From DASQHY01 sp035602605 (GTDB lineage Bacteria; Acidobacteriota; Terriglobia; Acidiferrales; UBA7541): a stretch of 30,884 nucleotides of DNA. How positions within the stretch are numbered: the stretch's first letter is position 1; every line of letters starts with the position of its first letter. The translations under genes and the position numbers were made by a program. Where the stretch lies: the NCBI GenBank assembly GCA_035602605.1, contig DATNLZ010000024.1, forward strand, positions 1 through 30,884, written 5' to 3'. The notes beneath the pieces are model-generated. The model was not told the DNA's origin. It searched no databases and saw only the letters and a list, made by a program, of their open reading frames with translations. This document shows positions 17,635-25,030 of the stretch, piece by piece.

Positions 17635-19470
17635 TCAAGGCTTGGGGCGTGCCGGTGCAGCGTGCGATTTGTCGAGAGCGCCCTGCGCCGCATTTCGCGC
17701 CCGCTCCGGTGCATCTGGAATCGCGGCCGCGGCGCGATATTCATCCACTGCGCGTTGGTGCTCTCCTTCGTCATCGTACATCCTTCCCAAGTAAAAATGG
17801 GACCAGGCCAGAACTAGAGGATCCTCCGACCGTGGAGGTATGCCACGCTTCGCTGCGGAGGTCTCGTTTGCAGCTACCGCATCACGTGGTGGTCTGGGAT
17901 CCGCCAGATCAGACCCCGTCAAACTCTCAAGCAATTGCATGGCGCGCTTTCCATTTCCTTCGAGCAGCGCCACGAGCGCCATTCCATACCACGCCCGAGA
18001 TTGATCTGGATATTTCGCCAGAACCTTTTCAAAAGCAGCTTGGGCCTGCTCCGTGTGCTCGAGCGAAATTTGCCGTTCCCCTTCGGTAAGAGCCGCTACC
18101 ACTTCAGGATCATTCGGCACTGCTGAAGGCATCTTGGCCACAGGTTTTGGTTTAACCGGCTCGCCTTCTCGTTTCGATCCATCCTTGGCAGCCGACTCTG
18201 CCGCAGCAAATTGCACACTTTGCAGACGTTTTGATTCCGCTTGCGCGTCAATTCCACGGACTAAATCTGGAAAATAAAGCGTCATGGACGGTTCAGACTT
18301 CTCGAACCTCGCTAGCTCGCGAAGCAGCGGACGCACCAGCACGAATCCACTGGCGTCCGCCCGATCTAACGTCGCAGCGATTTGACCAGGCGATAGCCTC
18401 TGCAAACGTATTTCCACGGCGCGAACCAGGCACTCGGTGAAAAATGACGGGAAATCTTCTTTGAATTCAGCGGGCAAGCTCGGGGCGCGCGCTGCGGCGT
18501 CCAGCAACGGACGCTTCACCGCTACGACGTGCGGGTACTTCAGGGCCATTGGGTCCAGCATGAAATGCAAGAACGCATGACGGATTTCATTCGTAGGAAT
18601 ATCGCTGATTCCGCCAAGCACAATCGCGTAATGCTCCGCGAAATTCAACACGTTGGTCTTGCGTCCTACCAGCGGCTCGATGAATACGGCGAACGTGCGT
18701 GGACTCGCCGGCTCGATGATCTCTCGCAAATACGAAGTGGAGATCGTGACGATATGCGTCACCGGTTCGTGCAGACGGGCGATCTCTTGGTTATATATGC
18801 CTTGCAACTTCCGCCAAAGTGCTCCGATATTCTGTTCGGCGTAATATGCGGCAAGTATCTCGTTGAAATCCTCAATGCCCAGGACATCCGGCGGGAGCTC
18901 ATCGCGTCGCAGAACATACTGGAATTTCGGCGCCGGGCCGGCTACCAGTGCAAACCAAATGTAGCGCGAAAGCGTGGACCCTGCGTCACCCATTTCATGC
19001 TGCTTGTAATAGTCTCGGAGCGCATCAACGGCCGGGCCATGTTGATGCTGAAGCATCTCCCGAAGCTCCGCGCGCATTGGGTGTCCGCCAGTGGAATTTA
19101 CTCCAGCCTCAAATCCGGCGGCATGCAACGCACACAGTGTCGCAAACAGCTGCTCGTTGCCATCTATCGTGATATTGCTGGCTGGAACATACTGTCGATC
19201 CGCAGCTGGTCGGCTTACCTCTGGTTGCGCCTCATTCTGCGCAGACCTCCGCTGGTTTGACCCATCCACCGCGTGTACCAGCGGTTTTCGCTCTAATTGT
19301 TTTTTTGAACTTCGCGCATCGGCGAGCGTGCAACCAAGCGCAATTAGGCCCAGGCATAACGCCGCATTGACAATGAACCGAATTGTTGGCAACTTTGGGA
19401 TGGTTAGTCTCTCGTGTAGATATTCAGATGCTTCGCATGACTCTGTCAGATGCTTCCGAGCGAAGCCCAC
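17635..19470 (-). CDS. Exported protein with HxxxH motif and C-terminal TPR region, function unknown
   Basis: A frame of 611 codons. After about 30 residues comes a hydrophobic segment (FIVNAALCLGLIALGCTLADA) that acts as a signal peptide; ALGC is at best a weak lipobox. The central domain contains FAEHYAIVLGG and, about 15 residues later, IRHAFLHFMLDPM. HAFLH has the spacing of a zincin HExxH helix but lacks the catalytic Glu. Near residues 455-560 TPR-like helices occur (TEGERQISLEHTEQAQAAFE, then WYGMALVALLEGNGKRAMQL, then FYLGRMYDDEGEHQRAVDEY). The start is uncertain: GTG 19470 has no ribosome site, and a TTG just before LPTIRF would shorten the cytoplasmic tail. It is followed by another TPR protein on the same strand. 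Confidence 0.7.
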   Translation of the reverse strand: MGFARKHLTESCEASEYLHERLTIPKLPTIRFIVNAALCLGLIALGCTLADARSSKKQLERKPLVHAVDGSNQRRSAQNEAQPEVSRPAADRQYVPASNITIDGNEQLFATLCALHAAGFEAGVNSTGGHPMRAELREMLQHQHGPAVDALRDYYKQHEMGDAGSTLSRYIWFALVAGPAPKFQYVLRRDELPPDVLGIEDFNEILAAYYAEQNIGALWRKLQGIYNQEIARLHEPVTHIVTISTSYLREIIEPASPRTFAVFIEPLVGRKTNVLNFAEHYAIVLGGISDIPTNEIRHAFLHFMLDPMALKYPHVVAVKRPLLDAAARAPSLPAEFKEDFPSFFTECLVRAVEIRLQRLSPGQIAATLDRADASGFVLVRPLLRELARFEKSEPSMTLYFPDLVRGIDAQAESKRLQSVQFAAAESAAKDGSKREGEPVKPKPVAKMPSAVPNDPEVVAALTEGERQISLEHTEQAQAAFEKVLAKYPDQSRAWYGMALVALLEGNGKRAMQLLESLTGSDLADPRPPRDAVAANETSAAKRGIPPRSEDPLVLAWSHFYLGRMYDDEGEHQRAVDEYRAAAAIPDAPERARNAAQGALDKSHAAPARPKP

Positions 19471-19664
19471 GCGGCGATTCCCTTCCTTAGCCGAGCCCCT
19501 CCAATCTACAAGGCCCTTCTACCCGCAGTCAAGGAATGCAACTGAAAGACCGCTTTCCACCATCTCTTTACATAGCGCAGCGTTTACGAGAAAGCGGTGT
19601 TGAGCTCATTTCTAAAGGCGCCGTAGGCTTGAAACTATTCCGCGTACTGCCTATTCTTAAAGAT

Positions 19665-20900
19665 ATGGACTCAACGGCCGAACGGAGTTTGTTCTTGATG
19701 GCAAGCCCTCTATTTTTTGGTTCGCTCAATATTCGTTTAGGACTCGTCGCCGCCATTTGCATTCTGCTATCAGCTGCGCATGCGCGATCCGTACCAGCGC
19801 AAATCAAATCTAAAGCTGCGCACCCTTCGGGGCGAAGCGAATCCGTGCTTGGCGGCTTGCGTCATGTTTATCAGGAGCTTTCCATTTCGGGCGATCAGTC
19901 TTGGACTGACAGTGGTATTGATCTCCACCCCGGCGATCGCCTCACAATCACCGCGAAAGGCGTCCTTGAATACCTGGGCTCTGGCGAAAGTGGCCCTGAA
20001 GGCCTACCGCGCACCTACAAGGATCTTCTAAGGATTCTTCCGATCAATCAGGCAGGCCGCGGCGCGCTGATTGGGCGCATCGGGGACGCTGAAATCGCCC
20101 AGCCATTCGTCGTTGGCTCTAAACACGCGGTAGTTGTGCGAAGGCCGGGCCGCCTATTTATCGGCATCAATCAACCCGCTGATGACTGGGCCTCTGGGAG
20201 TTTTACAGTGCACATTGAACTCGTGGCCAGCCCAAACGCAGCAGCGGCAACCACTCCGGACGCGCTGGCGACTAGCATTCCTGCCGTCACAGCAGAGTTT
20301 CTCAAGAAAATTCCCAGGCGCGTTGCCGATAAGGATGGAAATCTCGGAGATATTACTAACTTCTTGCTAATAGGCTCAGAGAAGGACCTTCTGCAAGCTT
20401 TTCAGGATGCCGGATGGGTCAAAGTCGACGCAAATCCCGATACCGCCATTCTCCACATTATACTCGCGAGTCTCTCAAAAGAATCTTATGTCCACATGCC
20501 CATGAGCGAGCTCTATCTGCTCGGCCGCGTGCAGGACTACGGCTTCGCTCACGCTGACCCGCTCACGGTTGTCGCCACTCGTCATCACTTGCGTCTCTGG
20601 AAGTCGGCGCTCCGCATCGAGGGGCGAGCGGTCTGGATCGGTGCGGCCACCCACGATATCGGCTTCGAGCTCGATCAGCGCAACGATAACATCACTCATA
20701 AAATTGACCCCGACGTTGATCTCGAACGCGACTTCGTCGGCAAATCCCTGTCTGAAACTGGGAGGCTTTCCGCACTCGCACATGTGCTGCCCCCCGATGC
20801 TGTCAAAGAAGAGCAGACGGCCACAGGCGGCAGCTTCCATTCCAACGGCGAAGTCCTGGTCATGCGACTTACCCACTCGGCCGACAAGCTCGATAAATAG
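19665..20900 (+). CDS. Exported LssY-C-terminal-domain protein with lectin-like N-terminal domain
   Basis: A protein of about 411 residues, exported by the segment IRLGLVAAICILLSAAHA. Residues about 65-180 (WTDSGIDLHPGDRLTITAKG, GALIGRIGD, FVVGSKHAVVV, LFIGINQPADDWASGSFTVH) resemble the PA-IL/galactose-binding-like beta-sandwich seen in secreted bacterial proteins. The C-terminal half (GDITNFLLIGSEKDLLQAFQ, then HMPMSELYLLGRVQDYGFA, then ATRHHLRLWKS, WIGAATHDIGFE) matches the LssY C-terminal domain (PF14067), whose biochemical role is not established. ATG 19665 and ATG 19698 both precede the signal peptide; the latter has CGGAG about 10 nt upstream. The longest frame opens at 19536 but adds a non-family leader. 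It converges on the anti-sigma gene. Confidence 0.75.
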   Translation: MDSTAERSLFLMASPLFFGSLNIRLGLVAAICILLSAAHARSVPAQIKSKAAHPSGRSESVLGGLRHVYQELSISGDQSWTDSGIDLHPGDRLTITAKGVLEYLGSGESGPEGLPRTYKDLLRILPINQAGRGALIGRIGDAEIAQPFVVGSKHAVVVRRPGRLFIGINQPADDWASGSFTVHIELVASPNAAAATTPDALATSIPAVTAEFLKKIPRRVADKDGNLGDITNFLLIGSEKDLLQAFQDAGWVKVDANPDTAILHIILASLSKESYVHMPMSELYLLGRVQDYGFAHADPLTVVATRHHLRLWKSALRIEGRAVWIGAATHDIGFELDQRNDNITHKIDPDVDLERDFVGKSLSETGRLSALAHVLPPDAVKEEQTATGGSFHSNGEVLVMRLTHSADKLDK

Positions 20901-20976
20901 ACGTGGCTAGTCATAACCGGTCATGTAGAACATAGTAGTGGGCTTTCTGACGCCGGCAAGCTTGTGCGCGAACTTG

Positions 20977-21693
20977 CTAGCCTTTTACGCGGACTTCGTT
21001 GAAGCTAATTACCACGTGACCGCCAGCCGTGGGCCTGCCAAAGCTCATCTGCGGGCGGAAGCGGGAGAACATCAAGACTTGTTCGAGTTGTCGGCGAACA
21101 ACCCTGTCATTGGGCCCAGTCAAAATCCGGTAATCGACCATTTGTCCTTGGCTGTCCACGGTAACGTCAATAAGAAGGCCATGCTGGCCCACCGTACCCG
21201 ACAGATTCGAATCCAGGGGACCAAGCGCTGGAAATGATGCCAAACTTTCCAGGCTTGCTTCGCGCATCAAGTTGATCGGTACGTCATTGGGAATCGTGAG
21301 CGCCATGCCCGGCGCAATCATTTGCAGCACGACAACAAATACCAACATTGAGGAGACGAATCCCCCGGTGGCGGGCAACGCAATCGGCTGCAGCAAATTT
21401 TCCAATAACAGATTTGCGCGATTGCCGAACTTACGGAGGTAGCCCACCTGCTGCGTTTCGCGCGCTTGGGAGACAGCCACGCGTATGCGCACCGCCAGAT
21501 CTGCGGGCGGAATAGCGGGAATTGCGCGCGACATCAGCGCGGAAAGTTTGCGATAACTCTCGAGCTGTCGTCTGCAATCGTTGCACCCTTCGAGATGCTC
21601 TCTCATATGGGCGTGTTGATCGTCAGGCGTCGAGGAGCCTGCTGCGCCATCCAAATATCCCGGAAGCATTACCCAAACTTTTCGGCAATTCAT
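20977..21693 (-). CDS. Zinc-finger anti-sigma factor with TonB-like C-terminal domain
   Basis: A 238-residue protein. The N-terminus carries a zf-HC2 type anti-sigma module (CRKVWVMLPGYLDG, then HMREHLEGCNDC with the Hx3Cx2C zinc ligands), which holds the cognate ECF sigma factor in check. One membrane helix follows at about 110-133 (GFVSSMLVFVVVLQMIA). Beyond it is a periplasmic domain ending in VDSQGQMVDYRILTGP and MFSRFRPQMSFGRPTAGGH, which resembles a TonB C-terminal domain. The gene starts inside the stop codon of the sigma gene (ATGA overlap), so the two are co-translated. The sensed signal is unknown. Confidence 0.85.
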   Translation of the reverse strand: MNCRKVWVMLPGYLDGAAGSSTPDDQHAHMREHLEGCNDCRRQLESYRKLSALMSRAIPAIPPADLAVRIRVAVSQARETQQVGYLRKFGNRANLLLENLLQPIALPATGGFVSSMLVFVVVLQMIAPGMALTIPNDVPINLMREASLESLASFPALGPLDSNLSGTVGQHGLLIDVTVDSQGQMVDYRILTGPNDRVVRRQLEQVLMFSRFRPQMSFGRPTAGGHVVISFNEVRVKG

Positions 21694-22436
21694 CTTGCAC
21701 CTACCCTTGCAGAACTCTCTGTAAAAGGTTTACGGACCGATGTTCTCCTTAGAGAACTTCGCGACACAACTGCGACGCGCGATTCCTGGGGTGCGAAAGC
21801 AGCTTCGGCGATTTCGGTTTTTATGGACTGCGTTCCTTCGCCCAGCAAGGGCTCGAGCACTTCGCGCAGCACGCGGCGCCCGCGCAAGATGCGCGACTTC
21901 ACCGTACCCACGCTGACGTCGAGTACCTCAGCCACCTCCTCGTACGAAAGCCCTTCGAGGTCCCGCAGAATCACGGCGCTGCGAAATACTTCAGGCACTT
22001 TTTCGAGTGCTCCGCGCACCGCAATCTGCACCTCGTGCGTTTCGAGTTGCTCAAAGGGTGACGCCGCCAAATCTTCCAGCTCGAATGGCTTTGATCCCTC
22101 GAGCGTTTCCGCATCGATGGAAGTTTGCTGTCGATGGTGGCGCCAAAACCATCTGCGCTGGTTGAGCGCCTCTCGGACGGCGATGCGGTACAGCCAAGTT
22201 TTAAGCGAGCTCCCAGAACGAAAACTGCGAATCCCACGGAACGCTTTCAGAAAGACTTCCTGCGTAGCGTCAGCGGCGTCTGACACGTTGCCCAGCATTC
22301 CGAGAATCAAATTGTAAACGGGCGCGTGGTGGTGTGAGACAAGCCAGTCGAAGGCGGTGTCGGAACCTGCCTGTAGCTCGCTCACGAGTTCGGCTTCATC
22401 CCGAGCCCAGGAAAGGACGTTGACCAAGTCAGACAC
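21690..22436 (-). CDS. ECF-type RNA polymerase sigma factor (sigma-E family)
   Basis: Extracytoplasmic-function sigma factor. Region 2 is YNLILGMLGNVSDAADATQE followed by VFLKAF and WLYRIAVREALNQRRW. Region 4 is EKVPEVFRSAVILRDLEGLS then YEEVAEVLDVSVGTVKSRI, the -35-binding helix-turn-helix. A basic, Ser/Arg-rich tail of about 50 residues follows region 4. The GTG at 22436 is chosen because AGAGAGG lies 6 nt upstream; the frame opens at GTG 22523, which lacks a ribosome site and would add 29 residues. Its stop overlaps the start of the membrane anti-sigma gene by four bases. A possible self-recognised promoter lies upstream at 22557-22586. Confidence 0.9.
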   Translation of the reverse strand: MSDLVNVLSWARDEAELVSELQAGSDTAFDWLVSHHHAPVYNLILGMLGNVSDAADATQEVFLKAFRGIRSFRSGSSLKTWLYRIAVREALNQRRWFWRHHRQQTSIDAETLEGSKPFELEDLAASPFEQLETHEVQIAVRGALEKVPEVFRSAVILRDLEGLSYEEVAEVLDVSVGTVKSRILRGRRVLREVLEPLLGEGTQSIKTEIAEAAFAPQESRVAVVSRSSLRRTSVRKPFTESSARVGAR

Positions 22437-22556
22437 AGGTCGCCTCTCTCGCCCGCCGTGCGGGTCGACCAGGCTTTCGGCAGGATGTCCGGAGGCAGTC
22501 GCAGCCGGTACCTCAGCCGTCACCAGGGTCTACGAGCCGGCTCTCTGTCAATAAGC

Positions 22557-22586
22557 TTAGACACCAGCTACGGTAGAATTGTTTCC
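22557..22586 (-). promoter_or_regulatory. Candidate ECF-type promoter for the sigma/anti-sigma operon
   Basis: On the minus strand GGAAAC (22586-22581) is followed, 18 nt later, by GTCTAA (22562-22557). These resemble the GGAAC and TCTAA elements of sigma-E type promoters, and the site is upstream of the ECF sigma gene as expected for autoregulation. The spacer is somewhat longer than usual. GGAAAC also forms one arm of a small hairpin (GTTTCCA/TGGAAAC, 22581-22600), so the match could be incidental. Confidence 0.35.
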
Positions 22587-22703
22587 ATCTTCCTGGAAAC
22601 TAAGTAATTGTGAACCTTTGGATGCTACTTGGCAATGGTACGACGCCGAGAGGGCTGACTTCGTTAACTGGAGAAAGTAGGTCGGTCATAATGGCAATTA
22701 AGA

Positions 22704-22892
22704 CTAACCTTGGGGCTCTGATTCCGTAGGTAAGATCACATCATCGACTAAGGTTTTTCCATATTCGTAGTCAATCGGGGCGCCGCCTTCTGTATTCTTG
22801 GTGAGCTTCCGCTGCGCACGACGTTCGGCCTTCTCGCGCTGCTTCTCTGCTCTCTTCATTTCCTTCTGGCGCTTCTGGAACGTGGTTGCCAT
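22704..22892 (-). CDS. Small basic conserved-type protein, function unknown
   Basis: A 62-residue protein, very rich in Lys/Arg/Glu in its first half (FQKRQKEMKRAEKQREKAER), probably one long charged helix, with an acidic, Pro-containing tail. AAGGAG lies 6-7 nt before the ATG, which makes it a credible gene despite its size. No motif identifies its function; the basic helix could bind nucleic acid or ribosomes. It lies downstream of the RRM protein gene on the same strand, 64 nt away, and may share its transcript. Confidence 0.7.
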   Translation of the reverse strand: MATTFQKRQKEMKRAEKQREKAERRAQRKLTKNTEGGAPIDYEYGKTLVDDVILPTESEPQG

Positions 22893-22956
22893 GGAGGCTC
22901 CTTAAATCGAGATCGCGCGAGCACAATGCCGCGCCGAGCAAACGTTTTGGTTGATG

Positions 22957-23334
22957 CTACCAGCGTGGTTCGCGTGGCTGACGAGCAGATTCGCGGTAAT
23001 CTTCGTTGGAAAACCCGCCGCCACGTCCGCCGCGGCCGCCACCACCGCCGCCTCGTGGCCCGCTCGGCGCAGAACCCCTGGGACGTGCTTCCTTAGGACG
23101 TGCTTCATTTACCTTTAGATTGCGGCCGCCGACCTCTTTGCCGTCAAGACCAGCTATCGCCTTGGCAGCTTCGTCGTCATTCGTCATCTCGACGAAGGCA
23201 AAACCCCGGGCCCGCCCGGTCTCCCGATCTGTCGCAATGTGCACGCGCGTGATTTGACCGAAGGGTTCGAAGAGCGCGCGCAAATCGCTTTCAGTCGTCT
23301 GAAAGCTCATATTACCCACAAAAAGATTCTTCAT
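22957..23334 (-). CDS. RRM-type RNA-binding protein with Gly/Arg-rich tail
   Basis: A 125-residue bacterial RNA-recognition-motif protein. RNP2 is LFVGNM (residues 4-9) and RNP1 is RGFAFVEM in the third strand; together they form the single-stranded-RNA-binding sheet. The tail (about 85-125) is Gly/Arg/Pro-rich (PRGGGGGGRGGRGGGF), like RGG-type tails. Such proteins resemble cyanobacterial Rbp and act as RNA chaperones, often under cold stress. ATG 23334 is chosen because AGGGAG lies about 6 nt upstream and the RRM begins there; the longer frame from 23391 adds 19 unrelated residues. A possible promoter at 23508-23513 would give a leader of about 165 nt. Confidence 0.92.
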   Translation of the reverse strand: MKNLFVGNMSFQTTESDLRALFEPFGQITRVHIATDRETGRARGFAFVEMTNDDEAAKAIAGLDGKEVGGRNLKVNEARPKEARPRGSAPSGPRGGGGGGRGGRGGGFSNEDYRESARQPREPRW

Positions 23335-23507
23335 TCTAATCTCCCTTTTCCATGAATGCTGTGCGGGGCCCACGGTCAGGTCTTGCGGCACCCAACCAAT
23401 TCGGTCGTATCAGAACACCATCGGAAACCGGAATTGTCAAAGGAGGCTGCCGCAAACAACGCCCATAAAGAGGGTAGTGGTGCGATCCGGTTTCCCGAGA
23501 CAAATGA

Positions 23508-23516
23508 AGTATAACA
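23508..23516 (-). promoter_or_regulatory. Candidate extended -10 element upstream of the RRM gene
   Basis: On the minus strand the sequence TGTTATACT contains an extended -10 (TGnTATACT). No good -35 is seen, as is permitted for extended -10 promoters. Transcription from here would give an RRM gene leader of about 165 nt. Confidence 0.3.
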
Positions 23517-23544
23517 CAGTTAAGAAACAAAGATTATTGCTGCA

Positions 23545-23571
23545 CATCAGTGGTATCAGTGGCATTAGTGG
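23545..23571. repeat. Three tandem 9-nt repeats
   Basis: CATCAGTGG (23545-23553), TATCAGTGG (23554-23562) and CATTAGTGG (23563-23571) are three imperfect head-to-tail units in the intergenic space between the divergent RRM gene and tRNA-Ala. Just after them GCGCGGATCA occurs twice (23585 and 23601). Confidence 0.6.
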
Positions 23572-23640
23572 GCATTTCGCTTACGCGCGGATCAGCCCGA
23601 GCGCGGATCAAGCCTTGAAGAACGGGAATCCGAAGGTTGT

Positions 23641-23669
23641 TTGACGCCCTCCAAAGGCAATGCTATAAG
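23641..23669 (+). promoter_or_regulatory. Promoter of tRNA-Ala
   Basis: TTGACG (23641-23646), a 17-nt spacer and TATAAG (23664-23669) are close to the sigma-70 consensus. The predicted start of transcription is about 12 nt before the mature 5' end of the tRNA. Confidence 0.8.
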
Positions 23670-23688
23670 TAATGAATTCCTGCACGGT

Positions 23689-23764
<76 letters not shown>

Positions 23765-23887
23765 TTTGAAGATTCCAAAGAACTTACCGTAGAAAACCAC
23801 TGACTGTTGCCGAGTACTGTTGCCCACTCTGCTTTTTCCTCTTGCATTCAAACATGAATCTTTCACGCTTCTGCGAGGAAAACAGAT

Positions 23888-24148
23888 ATGGCGCACTACA
23901 CGCTCATCGCGCGCATTAACGCAGGCGACGGAAGCTTTCCCTTCGTCAACGTACAGTTCTCGAAAAATCATCGCCCGATTCCAATGGAAGGAGCGACCTA
24001 TTACTTACGTTCCAGCAGCGGTACGCGCACGCCAATCAGAATCGGCAAGGACCTCAATGCGGCCCATGCCGCTCTGATCACAATGGAGGCTGGGCGCGGA
24101 CACGCACACGCAACGGGAGGATTGCTCTGCTGGTCGCAGGGTACCTGA
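23888..24148 (+). pseudogene. Truncated tyrosine-type integrase, N-terminal fragment
   Basis: A frame of 86 codons with AGGA about 8 nt before the ATG. Its first 68 residues (MAHYTLIARINAGDGSFPFV, then ATYYLRSSSGTRTPIRIGKD, LNAAHAALITMEA) look like the N-terminal arm-type DNA-binding segment of acidobacterial tyrosine recombinases. The frame then runs into unrelated sequence and stops; the core-binding and catalytic domains are absent. Its position 123 nt after tRNA-Ala, in the same direction, is typical for an integrase of an island using the tRNA as its att site. The assignment rests on pattern recognition of a short piece, so it is moderately sure. Confidence 0.5.
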
Positions 24149-24512
24149 TGTTCGTGCTGGGAATGGTGCTGCTTTCCAGCGCGGGCGTAGGCGCGGCAAT
24201 GGTGGCGGTGCGCTCCGGCAAGGCCCAAATGGTCGCGCAACTCGTGCTGACATCGCTTTTCGTGCAGGTCGTGCTTGTCACTGTGATCATTGGTTTCGGC
24301 ATGAACGCGATGTTCTCCGATGCCGAACTCCGCCGCTATCCTGTGAATGCCCTTGATCGCCGGCTGACCCGGCACCTAATCGCGATGGTCGATCCCTTCT
24401 GGTTCCTGGTGTTGGCGCTGGAACTCGGATTGGTGATTGGACTCTATGCTCTTGGGGTCGCCGCCCTGGGCCTCAGCCTCTTCGCGATCTTACTTCTGTT
24501 ACTCAGCCTGCC
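24112..24512 (+). pseudogene. Membrane protein fragment, truncated at both ends
   Basis: In one frame (a potential ATG is at 24148) the sequence reads GRIALLVAGYLMFVLGMVLL, then QLVLTSLFVQVVLVTVIIGF, then LRRYPVNALDRRLTRHLIAM, then FWFLVLALELGLVIGLYALG and LSLFAILLLLLSL, that is, three to four membrane helices of good quality. The style resembles the N-terminal part of an ABC-2-type permease-like protein, but that is only an impression. The upstream side fuses to the integrase fragment without a proper start region. The downstream side runs into the antisense of a group II intron near 24512, after which the frame reads intron sequence until a stop at 24705. It is most likely a remnant left by successive insertions. 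Confidence 0.5.
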
Positions 24513-24966
24513 CCGCCGCTTCCCCATGTGCGCGGCTTTCCCGCGCTCCGAGTACTACCAGCGAGTCCGACTTCCACCGTCGCTTCTGTCTCCCTCAGGT
24601 TGGTCCATTCGGTTGACATACTCGGCCTGCTATTTCCAGGCCGAGACGGCGGTGGATCTCCCAGGTGCCATGACGCTTCCGTTTCTGCCCATGCCGTGCT
24701 CTTAGACCCTGCCGGAGTCTCCAGCGACCATCGCCGTTTGCGGTCGCCTACTGTTGCCTTCCAGATATTCGACCCTGTCGGCCTCCGGATCTATCTCACG
24801 AGGCTCAATCGCTTCACTTGCGTTACGGCCTGGACATCGCTCTGTCTACGCTTAACTCATGTCGTCACCTTCATGAGCCCAAGACTCGATTCCCGGTGGG
24901 GCGGCTCCTCCCCTTTCCGGGGCGGGAATTTCACCCGCTGAAAGCGCCGGGCTTAGCCTGGCGCAC
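24513..24966 (-). mobile_element. Group II intron, 5' part (3' part lost)
   Basis: Read on the minus strand from 24966, the sequence begins with the group II 5' consensus GTGCG (GTGCGCCAGGC). It continues with blocks I recognise from bacterial group II introns: GCGGGTGAAATTCCCGCC, CGCAAGTGAAGCG, CAACAGTAGGCGACCGC, ACTCCGGCAGGGTCTAAGAG with GCACGGCATG, and the segment GCGGGAAAGCCGCGCACATG followed by GGGGAAGCGGCGGG. In intact relatives the last block leads into the maturase reading frame. Here it runs into a membrane-protein fragment at about 24512 (boundary good to perhaps 15 nt). No maturase, domain V or domain VI follows, so this copy cannot splice. Upstream of its 5' end is a small hairpin (TGATTC/GAATCA, about 24972-24990). 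Confidence 0.75.
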
Positions 24967-25030
24967 CGAATTTGATTCCAAATCTGAATCACAACGGAGG
25001 GAGTCGGAGTAGGGATCATGATTGCTCACA

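Noticed and set aside
23392..23460. TTGACA on the minus strand as -35 of the RRM gene
   Set aside because: No acceptable -10 element lies 16-18 nt downstream of it.
24528..24941. A 137-codon plus-strand frame (ending DSRWGGSSPFRGGNFTR)
   Set aside because: It lies wholly within the antisense of the truncated group II intron and has no ribosome site.
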